Positions 12,850-25,304 of a stretch of 64,000 nt of DNA are shown piece by piece (the stretch's first letter is position 1; each line of letters starts with the position of its first letter). Made by a program: the position numbers and the translations under genes. The DNA is from Inia geoffrensis (Eukaryota > Chordata > Mammalia > Artiodactyla > Iniidae). The notes under the pieces were generated by a model. The model was not told the DNA's origin, ran no database searches, and saw only the letters and a program-made list of their open reading frames with translations. The DNA lies in NCBI GenBank assembly GCA_036417435.1, contig CM070905.1:24715592-24779591 (forward strand), read 5' to 3'.

Positions 12850-13690
12850 TCCTTTTTCTTTTCTTTTTTTAATACTCTTACTGATTCCTTCACTCCTAAA
12901 GCATCACTTATTACTTCTGTGAAGATGACCCCAGACCTATTTTCTAGCCTGGTGATTCTGATTATTAGACCATTTGTTTTCAAAGTTAACATGTCAGACA
13001 TCTCCACATGGATATTTCTCCATATCTTACCAGCAGCGGAAACTGAGTAAGCCAAACGTACCTTCTTTTTAAACTTGCTCCTCCTTTATGTGTTCCCTGT
13101 TTCAATTATTCACACTCCTACCTTCTTGGTTACCTATAGGCTAATTAGAATCATAGGAAATACCTTCACTTCTTTCTCTCTCTTACACTCTTTATCAGTG
13201 ATCAATGCCTGTTCATCTTGCAATTCAGTGTTTCTCACATTTGGGTCCTCCTTGCCATCTCCACCTTTAGTAGTTTAGTTAGGACTATCTCTTATTTATA
13301 CTACTGCAATAATCTGTTAACTGACCTCCTCTCTAATCTGTCTTCCATGCTGCTGTCAGAACTACCTTCCTAAAACACAGATCTGTTGTTACTGTAGGTT
13401 AATTGCTTGACTAACTTACTCATTGTCAGGTCTCAGCTTAAATGTCACTTCTAAAGACAATCTAGAGTAGTCTCCCTTATAGTTCTGTTTCATGTTCCTT
13501 TCCATATTGTCATTGAATACAGTTTTTAGTTATGTTTATATTTGTGCATCGATTTGTTTAATGTCTGTCTTCGCACTGGAGAGATTTATGTAACAGACTG
13601 GGGAGAGTTATGTAGACCCTGTGCCTAGCACAATGCTTGGGACATAGTAGTCCTTAAAAAATATTTGCTGAATGAGTGGATCGATAATAG
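12850..13690 (+). repeat. L2 LINE copy with recognisable reverse-transcriptase-end sequence
   Basis: Landmarks in L2 order are aaagttaacatgtcagaca, actactgcaataatctgtta, ctgacctcctctctaat and the tail gcctagcacaatgcttggga with tttgctgaatgagtgg. Comparison with the antisense copies in this window (14.3-15.2 and 33.9-34.7 kb) supports membership of one family. Confidence 0.8.
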
Positions 13691-14315
13691 ATAGCTTATC
13701 AGTATAGGAAAACAGGAGATAGCAAAGGCAGAAAAGTTACGGGGTCCTAGAATCTTCCTACATTTTCACAGACCTTGGTCTGTAGTTCTGGCCTTTCTGA
13801 AATAGTAATGGGCTTCTCCCTTCTGTTGTTTGCATTTATATCCCTAAGGATGAGAGTCAAAAATTATATTACCCCACACTCACATTAATGCTGATGTGAC
13901 TGTAGTTGATTTGGGGGCTGTAGGGTAGTGGCAGCTAGATTTGTTGACCTGTTGTTAATACATAGGTGGTACCCTAGCCATGCAGACAAACAGGTATTTG
14001 CTAAGTTGACTTAACCCAGATTCCTTTTTAGCCTCTTGAGTGATGCAGGCCTTTGACCACATGTTAATTAATGTGTTTATTACTTGTAGGACTAGTTGTG
14101 TTTGACATGAGGAATTTATTTGCCTTTTAAAGATTAAAGATTTTAATTTAGCAAACTTTTATTGAATGGAAAATGAAAAAATTATTTTAAAATATTATCT
14201 AGAAACAGATTAGTGAGTAATAAGCAAATTAATCTCCCTCTCCGTGTGGAGCCTGCTCAGGTTTCAAAAGTCAGAATTTCATCAATATTCTTGAGATTTC
14301 ACTGTCTTAGGTTGA
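13691..14315. other. Unique sequence, nothing recognised
   Basis: AT-rich, with no repeat landmark. Confidence 0.35.
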
Positions 14316-14319
14316 CTCA

Positions 14320-15200
14320 CTTCATCCATTCAGTAGACATTTTGAGCTCCTGCTTTGTGTGAGGCACTTAGTTAGGTGCTAGGGTTACAGAGATAAGAAA
14401 TGCAGTTCCTTTTCTCAAATACTGTGAAAGAAGAACATGTTACAAGGATACACAGAAGTGGAATATTAAGGCACACTGAGGGTTTAGTGAAGGCTTTTCA
14501 TCATTCGTTCATTCATTTTTAAGTTGAGTTTTGAAAGAGTTAGCTAGGCAGACAAACTTCCCAGGTAGGTACAGAGGACATGAGACCACATGTAGACCAA
14601 GGGAAGGAATTGTGGCCGAATCAAGAAAGGTCTTATATACCAAGTGAGTAGTTTGAATCATATTTTCAAAATTAGGAGTAGCTGTTGAAGGATTTTAAGC
14701 CAGGGGCACCTGATAGCATTGAGAAGACTGAATTGGAGATGGGATACGGGTGAGATTTGTGGTGGGGAAATCAAACAGAAACCAGTTTCAGAAATTTAAG
14801 AAGTGATAAGGACCTAATTTTAGGTAATGGCACTGAGGCTATGGAGATGGATACAGGTACTATAATTATTTCAGAAGTGGAATCTCTGAAGTGGAGTTGA
14901 AGATGGCATCTAGTTTGGGCCTTCTGGTTGGGCAGGTAGGTGGTACCATTCTTCAAGGTAGGGATTAATTTGCTTATTACTCACAGGAGGAGGAACACTT
15001 TTCCAGGGAAATGTTGAATTAAAGTTTAGACATGTTGAGTTTGAGGTGCTTGTGGGACATCATACTGGAGATGCTTAGTGTGAGTAGGATATACAGACTA
15101 GAGGTCAGGAGAGAGATTGCGCAGGGGCTGGAGATTTAGGGATCGTTCCTGTACCTGTGGTGGTTGAAAATGTAGAGATTACTGGCAAGAATAGATTCAA
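14320..15200 (-). repeat. L2 LINE, antisense
   Basis: The sequence follows the complement of L2 ORF2. Near 14691-14720 is ggattttaagccaggggcac, and near 15031-15050 is acatgttgagtttgaggtgc. Near 15098 onward is gactagaggtcaggagagag. The matching sense words (aacttaacatgt…) occur in the sense copies at 12.9 and 27.9 kb. Confidence 0.75.
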
Positions 15201-16870
15201 CATACCATACTAATTCTCACATTCTTTTGGTGTATTTTACAATTTAGGTCAGTGCCTTCCTATTTCAGTTTTTCATTTGGGAAATGATGTTTAGCTAGCA
15301 CCGGTTCTCCTCCCCACTGCCACTCCCCACCCCCACTGCAACATATGAAATCTGTAATATGGCATGTATTTGATACTACTTTAAGAAGTGCTAGATAATT
15401 AAATTGTAATAGTATTAGGCAATGTGAACTAATCCGTCTTGTATTTTGAGGACTTTTTCAAAAATCTGTAAGACCTATTTTTAAAAGATTATTTCTTTAA
15501 AAAGGAAATATCCTATTTTAAAAAATAAAACAATCAGTGTTCTTGGACTGAAGAAGATGTGTTTGTTGACTCGCATGGCTCTGGTCTAACCAGGAGTTGT
15601 TTGTGACTTAGTCCCTATGTCTCTGGCTAAGGCAGAAACTATTTCTGAAAACTGGGAGGAAGCCATCTGGGTAAACTAATAGAATCTGACATAATCCATA
15701 TGATAAACTTAAGTAATTTAGTATCCATAGCCAGATTCTGAGGGCAAAAATATGCTATTAAACATTGAACAGATTATTGAAATAAATTACAGTAATTTTA
15801 CTTTGCCAAGTTGCACTATTTGGACTGGTGAATATTTAAAATAACAATGAAACGAAAACTAGGCCCTGCATTGTCATGTATGTTCCTGTGCTCCGCACCG
15901 GTTTCTCCCTTTTTACCTCCTTTCTGAAGGGAGAACCTAACAATAAAACTTTAGGTCTTGCCATCTAGCTAACCACTAGAGTTCAAGTAGAGATTTTTGT
16001 CTTTTTGGAACTGAAATGGAGCAGCCTATTTACCCTGCCCTGGCCAGCGTATACTTAGGAGGGTATGCAGAATGACTTTTAAGAAGTCAGTCCTGCTTGG
16101 GATCGAAACCAATGATTTAATACTGAAAGTGTAGGTCTGTATACCATTTAAGCTATCCAACTTTTGATTAACTTTTAAAATCTGCCTTTAAAGGGAAGAA
16201 TTCCCAGGAGACTGTGTGTCAGGTTTCAAATAGAGCAGATTTTATGGATGAGTTATGAAACTTAAAACGGAAGTCAGTAATAGAAATGCTGACAGACTTG
16301 AACTAGAAGAGAAGAGGATAACTATAATAAAACAACGTTTTATTATAATCTTATAATCTATAGTAAAATGAGCAAAAAAACTTTAAAGTTTTCTGTTTTA
16401 ATGCTTTGAAAATGGTTTCATTTTCTTGTTACTTGAACTTTAAATTAATCAACAGTAGACATCAGCATAAACCTAACAGCCATGTCAAAATAACACAGGG
16501 CACATTGCTATAGCACAGAATTATTTTAAATCATAAACTTTTAACTACACCTGTTTCAGATCTTCCTTTTTAAATAAATTTGTTTCTAAACATTGATTTT
16601 TCCCTCTCCCCAGCAAGCCTCTGTATACTCATTCTCACATCAGTAAATCACTAAGAGATTACTAAAAAAAAGGTAATATGTGTATTTAGGTGTTTGAAGG
16701 ATTGTAACAAAAATGAATGGTAGGGTAGAATTTTAGAATTTATACTTTCTGCACTGAGGACTTCATTTGTTTACTAACCTTCTTTATATTTGTTGATATT
16801 CTTTCTTGCCCAACATTTTAGAGATAAATTTTGTTTAGAAATTTCTTACAAGATTTATCAGTATGTCACC
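15201..16870. other. Repeat-poor sequence with one tRNA-like remnant
   Basis: No LINE or SINE was recognised. A degenerate tRNA-like box pair lies on the minus strand at 16088-16161 and is treated as a finding. Confidence 0.35.
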
Positions 16871-16874
16871 AATA

Positions 16875-16908
16875 ACACACACACACTCATACACATACAC
16901 ACACACTC
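16875..16908. repeat. Interrupted (CA)n microsatellite
   Basis: CA units are broken by two CAT/TACA interruptions. Confidence 0.9.
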
Positions 16909-17455
16909 TTTATTCATAAGATAATACCCTGAATATGTATCATGCCAAAAGTTATTACATGGTTCTATATTATTCCTTTAGCTTCACAAGGTTACTAGAT
17001 CGTTGAGAGAGGTTAGTTTTTTTTGACATTTTTTTCATGTAGTAAAACACACAGTACTCTGTCATCGAGCAGACCCAACTCACAATCGTGATCAATGGAA
17101 AGGTAGAACCGGCACCTCTTGATTTCCTCGTTTTGTTGTATTTTGGGTGGAGCTGACTCTTGAGTATGAAGGTTGTGATAGGAAATAATACTAGGTACTT
17201 GCAAGAAAATGAAGAGGGTTGCCAAGCCTCCTGTATAGGTATGAGTTTCTCATACTTCAGAGCCCTGCCCTATTAAAAGTTGTATCTAGATGCATATTAA
17301 TCTTATATTTGAGCCTGTTCAGTCCTTTTGATATATCTCTATCATGTCATCGCTCCTGTAAAGTATTCTATCAAGAAAACTTGGCAACCCAATATTTGAA
17401 AAATAATTTCTAACATTTTTTTTGCCAAGTTACTATTTAAAATCAAACTGTGACT
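16909..17455. other. Unique sequence, nothing recognised
   Basis: Two divergent 64-70 codon open frames meet at about 17.22 kb but carry no motif and no splice context. Confidence 0.35.
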
Positions 17456-17459
17456 AAAA

Positions 17460-17775
17460 CTAAATTTATCATCCTACTACCGGCACTGATTCCCCTTGCT
17501 GACTTTATTTTGCCCATGCTATCATCATCATTTTGCTTATCACACAGATTTAAAGTGCTGTTTCTTCTATGAATCTATTCTTGGTAGCTCCAACCCATGG
17601 TAACCTCTTCCTCTGATGAACTCACATTTACCAGTTTTTTTCACTTTCATCCTTTGTGTTACTAATGCATTATTATTTAATTACAGTGTCCCCATGATTA
17701 GACTGTAAGCCCTCTGAGTCTCAAGACTAACAGTTTTGCTCTACAGCATGTAAGGTCATGAATGAATGGATCATC
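17460..17775 (+). repeat. L2 LINE 3' fragment
   Basis: The order gattagactgtaagccctct, then aaggtcatgaatgaatgga, matches the degraded L2 terminus. Confidence 0.6.
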
Positions 17776-18089
17776 AGGCCTGTCCCCATTTTCTGTTCTC
17801 CAGATGTCAGTATCCTCTTCATGTCCTGTTTTTACTGGTCTAAACCTTCTGTTGCTCTACCCTTGGCTACCCTGCCTGGTCTGCTAGTATCTTGTGTTTA
17901 TGAAGATTATGGATGATTTTTAGGAGGTTCTTGGGCTAATTTTAGGGGAATACTGGGGTGATTTTTCAACTTTTTCCTTACCCAGGATCCATTTTTAAAC
18001 TCTACCACAAGATTCCACCTCTTTATAATTATTTTTAATATTTACTCATGTATCAAAATATGTTTTGAGAGTCTGTATCTTAGAAGCAA

Positions 18090-18093
<4 letters not shown>

Positions 18094-18121
<28 letters not shown>
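18094..18121. repeat. (TG)n microsatellite
   Basis: About 14 uninterrupted TG units directly upstream of the SINE target site. Confidence 0.97.
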
Positions 18122-18127
18122 ATAAAG

Positions 18128-18293
18128 AGGACCAGCCAGATTATTTATTTTTTATTTATTTATTTATTTATTAATTGGCTGCGGCTTGTGGGATCTCAGT
18201 TCCCCAACCAGGGATTGAACCCAGGCCACAGCAGTGAAAGCCCGGAATCCTAACCAACTAGGCCATCAGGGAACTCCCAGGACTAACCAGATT
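18128..18293 (-). mobile_element. CHR-type SINE with target-site duplication
   Basis: Antisense copy with a (TTTA)n tail at 18142-18172, body gggatctcagttccccaacc and head catcagggaactccc. The flanks aggaccagccagatt (18128-18142) and aggactaaccagatt (18279-18293) match at 13 of 15 bases. Confidence 0.9.
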
Positions 18294-18539
18294 TTTTACT
18301 TTTGATAAAGAATAAAAACAAAGAAGAGAAACATTATCAAGTTCACAAACATGGATTTTCTTCCCAGATTCTTCTGCTTACTATGCTGCTTTTGTAGCCT
18401 GGTGGGAACAGAGCAGGCAGAGTATAAATTATAATATCATGTATGTAAGTCACTGCAAAATAAGGCTTATAGTTATTTTATTTAGCCATCTGGTATATAC
18501 ATTTTGTATATACCTTCTTTTGAGCCAAAATTCTGTTGA

Positions 18540-18640
18540 ATTGTAGATGGGAACTATAGAGATGTAGTATAACCTCATTTTAAAATGGAGAAAATTGAGG
18601 TAAGTGATTGCACAAGGTCAGTGAAGAAGTCAGAAATAGA
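18540..18640 (-). repeat. Short MIR fragment, antisense
   Basis: cctcattttaaaatggagaa followed by tgattgcacaaggtcagt resembles the MIR middle in reverse. It is diverged and partial. Confidence 0.5.
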
Positions 18641-19140
18641 GACCAGCTATCTCTTAAAGATTATTTTAGTAGATAATAACATGTACATCTTAACAAAATT
18701 AAACAGTACAAAGAGATGTACTGTGAAAGGTAAGTTTTCTTCCCACCCCATCTCTTGGTTTTCTCATTCTCTTCCCCAGAGTTAAGAAGTTAGTTTCCAG
18801 TTTCTTGGGCTTTTGAGATATGTTTTATGTATATATAATCATATAAATGTATATATTCCCCTTCACGCAAATGGTAGTATACTATACTGTACCTTGTTTT
18901 TTTTCACTTTTTAACATTATGTCTGAAAATTGTAGAACACATGTTTTTATCCCTTGGTCCATGAACTTTCCATTTTACTTTACTTCCTATCATTTAGACA
19001 ACCAGTTTTTGTTAATGTGAACAAAGTGTTAAATTATTTGCTTCTAGCATATCGTATTGAGTACCTCATGTGCAACATAATGTGGTATTTCACATTTCTT
19101 TCAGAAAGAGAGCATGGTCGTGGATTTATTTTATGATAAA
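18640..19140 (-). repeat. Old L1 (L1M-type) 3' UTR, antisense
   Basis: The series tctcattctcttccccagag, aatggtagtatactatac and ctttttaacattatgtctg follows the antisense 3' UTR of mammalian-wide L1M elements. Confidence 0.6.
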
Positions 19141-21080
19141 TGCTAAAGTGAAATGTACATAATAATTATTACTACTAGTTACCAAAAATAGCTGATTGGG
19201 ATATTTTCTTTAATATATGAAAAAGAAATGGCAGGTGAAATTTTCAGGGAAGTCATTTACTTTTAAACTTGTGTAAAAACTTGTATGGTGTGTACAAAGC
19301 AGTTTAATATCTTAGTGCCAGTGATAAGCAGTGGTGTTACAACTATTAAAGCACAAATGTTTATTTTCTAATCTCCAACCTCATATGCAAATCAGAAAAA
19401 ATTTTCATTTGTTTCTCAAAACAGGTTTTAACTATGTGTTTTAATCTTCTTGAGATGACTCATGGTCATCTGTATAAAAATATACCCTTAATTTTGATCA
19501 TTCAGGGTTTATTTTGGCTAGCTTCTCTGTCAATGCAATTATTGCTTTATTTTTCAGAGATTAATGGGGCCTATTAAAACTGCTTGATTTTACATCTTTT
19601 GGACCAGACTATATCACAAAAGACAAATCCATTAAAAAAAAATGTGAACCATACCAAATGTCCATGTTAAGAGTCATAGAGACCAAGTACTTATGTTTGA
19701 ATTTTACTTTAGATAATTAGTAATCCTGCATTCTCCCTAAAGATGGCAGTACTTCTCCATGTATCATTTACTGAGTAATTCTGTTTGAAAGTAGTATTAA
19801 TTATAACTCCATTATTGATTGGAAAAAAGTTAATCAGACTAAAAGTGTATTTTCGTAATATCACAATAGTTAAAATTCAGTAGTAGAACAAATAAAATTG
19901 TATCCTTGAGGTTCATAGCATTAGCACAACTTTTATGTGTGTTATCCTTGACCCTGGACACAGGGTCTTAATGGTTCTTACTGCATTCTGACTTTGGAAT
20001 TCTTGATGTGACATCATGAACTCAAGTCTTGTCAAGAATTGTGATAAGTCATGTTAGGACCTTGCTGTATTTATATAGATCTCTCGCCTGTAGAGGTATC
20101 ATCAGAAAACAAAAACTGACAAAAAACCCCAAACAAACAAAACCCTTAAGTAACTGCGTATCGTGCATATTTGTGGACATGAGAAATGTTTTAATCTTTA
20201 TTCTTTGGTAAAAGTTTATATGTCCAAGTTCTACTCGAACTTTTTCTTTTTTGCTTAGGTGGCTAATTGTTTTAATAAATGAAATAATTACTTATTGGTG
20301 CCATAAACAAACAAACAAACCAAAAAAAAAAAAAAAAAACCACATAAATCTTCAGCCTTCTCTGCTGAAGAAACTAAGCTCTAAATTCACAAGGTAGTGC
20401 TCTGGAACATGGAGAAACAACTCTATATCTTGTTCCTCCATTTTCCATTATTCCTGTTTTGAATTAAATGGTTCTTCCTTGCATGCATGTGTTTGAAATC
20501 ATGTGGCATTGTAGTTTGAAGATGGTGAACAGCAAGACAGAGGGCAGGCTAGCCTCCGTGCTAGGCCTCACAAGTAACTTTCACATGGTCACTACTTTCT
20601 AAGGCTGGCCCTGTTGGTTCATCTAGGGGCATTACTGGTTCACCTAGCAAGGTGACTAGGTGCTTGAGGACTGTGTCACTCTGACCAGCCTCATAGATAC
20701 TGGTGTATAAATACCACAATATTACTTTTTAAATTTGTCAGGAGATGTATCAGGGACACTGGCTTCTCATGTTTATGGCTCAGTGTATTTTCTCCCAGTA
20801 GGCAAATATACTAAATTATAATGAGAAGGTTTCTTGATGAGCATTGAATCAGCTCTTAGTGACCAGTATCTGCAAACTCTGGTAGTGTGATACATTCATC
20901 TTTCCCGTAGGAATATACTTGCCACTCAGACCAGATATTCATCAATTTTCAGAGAATCCTTTCTCGTAGACCAGGATGCAGACAGATGGCCAGCTTTTGC
21001 TTTCTTGATTTCTTTTCTTACAGATACTATAGATTGTCTCCTTTAGCACATTTTTTTTTCCCCATTAGAGTTTAATAAAA
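19141..21080. other. Repeat-poor AT-rich block with an octamer-like site
   Basis: Nearly 2 kb lacks recognisable repeats except an (AAAC)n/poly(A) run at 20305-20340. A POU octamer word ATGCAAAT lies at 19385-19392. Lack of repeats hints at constraint but does not show it. Confidence 0.35.
20305..20340. repeat. (AAAC)n grading into poly(A)
   Basis: Four aaac units are followed by about 18 A. It may be the tail of an unrecognisable retroposon. Confidence 0.85.
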
Positions 21081-21084
21081 TTGC

Positions 21085-21150
21085 ACCAATGTATGTAAAA
21101 CACTTAGCCCAATGCCTGGCATACAGTAAATAAATGATAACTAATATTAG
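21085..21150 (+). repeat. MIR 3' fragment
   Basis: acttagcccaatgcctggca followed by tacagtaaataaatgataac is the MIR 3' end. Confidence 0.65.
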
Positions 21151-22025
21151 TAAATGTAACTGGTATTAAGTTCAGGTTACCTTGGTACTTCTAATGTCAA
21201 AGACAATCTTTTAAAGGGCCATTTCTTTAGATGACTGATCAGTCTCATCTTTCACATTTTGAGTTATTTTCATTGTTTTAATTCATGATTCTTTTAACTC
21301 AATTGCATTTATCATTCATGTTGAATCCCTTTTGACTCTGCATGATTTTGCTACCATTTTGTTGAGATTTTGATACTTTTAAAATTTAAGTTTCTTGCTC
21401 CAAAATACCCCATTCCCCACAGTTCTTCCGTCTGTAATGTGAATCTGTTGGAAGAGATAATCTTCAAGTTACTGCTCAGCTCTAAGATATAGGTAATTTT
21501 ATATTTTATTTGAGTGGATGATGTCGATTGTAGGTCTTTCCATCTAATCAGCTTACCTTAACTTCAAATCTGCTTAACTTCTTTCTCATAGAGTGTAAAG
21601 TTATTTTGAAAATGGTCTGAATCCTTAGAATAGCAGGTGGCCATGGAACTGGGAGGCAATGATTGAACAATCCAGGGGTAGAGGTATGATGGTGGTAAAT
21701 TCAGCAGCCAACAATGGCATTACCGATCTGGTGAACACACACTTGACAAATCAAACTTCTTGTGTGAAAATGAGTACAGAAAGGAATAATTGAGATGAGT
21801 TGATCTGTCACTCGGGCAACAGTAAGCATTGTTGTCAGCCTTCTCCTCTCCATCCATCTGGGGATAAGTTATTTTTTTTAAGAATGGCAAAATAGGTTTA
21901 GGAAAACAGTGGAGAAATTGCTACAGCTCTTTCTGGTGTTCGTAAAAATACAGATTATGGTGCATTTTTGAAGCTGGTGGTCTCATAACCACAATTTGAG
22001 AACAGTTATAAATAGTAAACATTGT
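21151..22025. other. Unique sequence, nothing recognised
   Basis: No repeat or exon landmark. Confidence 0.35.
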
Positions 22026-22029
22026 GGGA

Positions 22030-22225
22030 GTTCATAAAAATGGATAGATCATTTCAGACTGCAGTAATCAGGGAAAGCTAATTAGAATGGCTGAGGGTCT
22101 TGAGGGATGGGCAGTGTTTGAATACATGAGAGGAGGGAGAAGACATTTTTTGATGGATGAAATGCCAAGAACAAAAGCATAGAGATGGGAAATAATAGTG
22201 TATGTTAGGGGAGTGGAGAGTCAAG
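22030..22225 (-). repeat. L2-like fragment, antisense
   Basis: atagatcatttcagactgca and gatgaaatgccaagaacaaa resemble the antisense L2 body seen at 33.9-34.7 kb. Confidence 0.45.
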
Positions 22226-23285
22226 TAGTTTGGCACAAAGTTTCTTAAATATGGCCCATGAAAGAGAATTGAGGCAGTGTTTGTCAAATGATATCATTCA
22301 TTCCAGGGTTGGAAAAAAATGGGCGCCATGCCATTTCCGTTCATCATGCAACTGGATAACACTACTGATGCCTCTCAGTGCATCAACCTTCACGTTTTCA
22401 TGGGCTCTCTGGTGTCATCAACAAAGAATTTCATTTTAGGACTCTTTTTGGAAACTGGAAAGGCTGTCAATATCTTCAAAATAATATCTCTCCCTCTCTC
22501 TCTGATAATTATTCAGATGGCAGGAAAAAAATGATAGCACTCTGAGGTCAGACGTACACTTGTGATGTCAGGCATACATCATGGTTTTCCTGCTTTGATG
22601 CGGGATAGCCACATGTCATTGTGCCTCATTACTTTCCATGTCAGCAGCTGTCACCACCTTTCCAAGAGGTATTGCCAAGAAATGGGAACAGAACATGATG
22701 TTTTTCTCTACTAGACAGAAAGAAATGTGCTGCCTTTGCAGAGGTCTTAATTGAACTTGAAGGCAGAGGAAATAATGTGACTTGACTTCAGCTTGAAAGC
22801 CTTAGAGGAATTTAGTGTTCTAGTACACAGGGACAAAGCATTCTATGAAATTCTGCTTTGGTTCTGTGTACCTTTGTGAGTCAAGGATTTCAACAGTTGT
22901 TGCCATGGAGAAAAAGTTACAATTGATTATCAGAGATTATGTATGTGTTGCTGTGTCAAAGTCCATATTACAATTTCAACTCAAGCCAAATCTCAGATTT
23001 ACTACTAAGCAGTTAGAATTTTAAAATTTCTTTCAGGAAGTCACCAGTTTTCTTTCATGAAAAATAACAATGTGAGGGATGGATTCCTTTCTTTGTAAAT
23101 ATTTGTTTTTGTATATTGCTTATGTTGAAGAAATCCGTTTCTAGTGCAGTGAAATAAAGTATATGGTGTATGCATTTCTGTGCATGCTTCTGGGGGACAA
23201 AGTCCATGTCTAAGCAGAATCTCGGACTATTCTTTGATTCCCCTTAAAGGTTAAGAACTAATAATTTTGCTAGTGTGGAGACAGT
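22226..23285. other. Repeat-poor block
   Basis: About 1 kb without recognised repeats and with slightly higher GC around 22.3-22.7 kb. Two 69-71 codon plus-strand frames overlap and show no motif. Confidence 0.35.
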
Positions 23286-23289
23286 GGGA

Positions 23290-23550
23290 TGCTCTGGGTG
23301 AATTTGAGCAAAGGAATGACAGGAAATTAGAAAGTGCTCATTTGAAGGGTATGAGAAGGAAAGCTTTGGCAGGACTGCAGCGTGATTTAGGGATTCAGTT
23401 TAGCCTTAGTGTTGGAGTTATCTGAATAATCTGAAGGTAATTTTCTAGATAGAGCTTCTCGAAGGAATCTCATGTTGTCTTTTTTTTGGTTCTTAGTGTC
23501 TGAGCACAGTGCCTGAGACATAATAGGCACTCACGAATGTTGAATTAAAT
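23290..23550. repeat. L2 fragments, antisense then a sense tail
   Basis: Antisense L2 words (gagcaaaggaatgacagg) at 23308-23325 are followed by a sense 3' tail (gagcacagtgcctgagacat) near 23501-23521. The order suggests two separate old insertions. Confidence 0.45.
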
Positions 23551-24680
23551 TGAAATTGCTGTGTGGACATGATACACCAAATGAAAGTTAGATGATAGTG
23601 CCCCAAAAATGTTCTTCTGTCTTATCTGCATTTAATAGTGTTATATTAAATCATTTGGTGTAAAATAAGGGTTTTGGAGAGACACTGCTTTGTAAAAACC
23701 TCATGCACACTTTTTGTTTGAGCAGTTAGTTAACACAAAGTTTTGGCTACTTAGGATTTGTTCTTTTTGCATATTTTATTTCTGATAATTGTTTTTACTA
23801 CAGGTATGTCTCTAGACATGATCATTTTATCCAGTACCTGCAGAGGGAAGGAAACTTGCAGGATGGTGTGGTTGATTAGGTCATCATCTGTTTAAGCAGC
23901 ATTCCAGTAAACATCTAAGCTTGGATTTACTCATCATTAAGGAAAATCAATCTGACAACTCTGAGGTCACTTTGGCTTAAAATATCATTGGAACTTACGT
24001 ATTAAATGGATCTTCTATCAGTTTAATAACAAAGCCCTGAAATCCCATCCCTACGTTACATTAGTATAATTTTATTGTCATCGTACACATTTTTCTGGAA
24101 CAAGGTTTAGCAAAACAGATTCCCTTGGTGTTAATGAGTGCTAAAAATTTAAATTTGTTATGACTGGAAGACCAAGATGTAAAGTTTAGACTCTCGTCTA
24201 TTGCAGTATTTTAGTTTTGCTCCCACTAATTTCTTTCAAGTTAAAGAGCAAATTATTGAATACATTGTGAAAACATTGGTATTATCTAAAACATTTGTTC
24301 CAAAAGTATGGTAATTTTTTTTCGGAAAACTTTGTGTTCCCAAGTCTGTGGAGATTACAAATCAAATTAGGTTCGTTAGCAGCCCGGAAAGCTTTTTTTT
24401 TTTTTCTTCCTGAAGTAGAAATGCTTAATAGAGTAAAATAAGGTATAACTTCACAGAAGACAGTGGTTTTGATTAACTGCATAACGTTTAAGGCATAAAC
24501 TGCTCTGAAATACTGTGATTTACTCAGAACTTTTGAGGAAGATAAACTGCTTCTGTGGACCATTCATTCTTAAAATCTTTTGATGTCCACCACTTTGCTA
24601 CACAGTATAAAATATAATTTGGAATTGGTAGAAAGTTAGAATGGGTACATAAGAATGGACTAAAATGCCTTTTATTAAGT
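23551..24680. other. Unique sequence, nothing recognised
   Basis: AT-rich. The 93-codon minus frame at 24282-24563 has a lysine run from a T-rich tract and no motif. Confidence 0.35.
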
Positions 24681-24689
24681 TACTTGAAT

Positions 24690-25260
24690 TTTTTATTATA
24701 GAGATATGCTTATTGTATACAATTTGGGAAATATATAAATAAAGATTACCTGCAGCCTCATCACCTGAAGATAACCACTTAACATTTTGGAGTGTTTCTC
24801 TCCATTGTTTTATACATGTGTGGTGTGTTGTGTGTGTATACACGTATGCACATAAAGTATACACACATCCCACCACTACAAATGGGGATGAACCTAATTT
24901 TTTTCATTCTAGTATACCTTTCCATATGAATAGTTATATCCCAGCATTATTTTAATAGCAGGTTAGTATCAACTATAAGAGAAAGACTATAATTGTATTT
25001 TTGGATATAGGATATTCCCGGTTTCTCCTTAAATTTTTTTTTTTTTCCGTTTTCTTTGCCTGTTGTTTTTTGCTGTTACAAATACTGCACTGAATACCCC
25101 ATATGAAATTTTTGCATGTGTTCATAATTACTCCTTAAGGGAAAACTCAAAAATTAGAATTTCTGGGTCAAAGAATATTAAAAAATTTAAGGGTTTTGGT
25201 ACATTTCCCTAAATTGCTAAAAACGTGTATAATGACACTTCAATTGGATGCTGTTTTCTT
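24690..25260 (-). repeat. Old L1 (L1M-type) 3' UTR, antisense
   Basis: acaaatactgcactgaatac, then gaatttctgggtcaaagaat and tacatttccctaaattgcta correspond to antisense L1M 3' UTR text. It abuts the CpG island. Confidence 0.6.
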
Positions 25261-25304
25261 CTGATCAACACAGGTTTATCTCCTGTGTTTACGTGACAGA
25301 CAAC

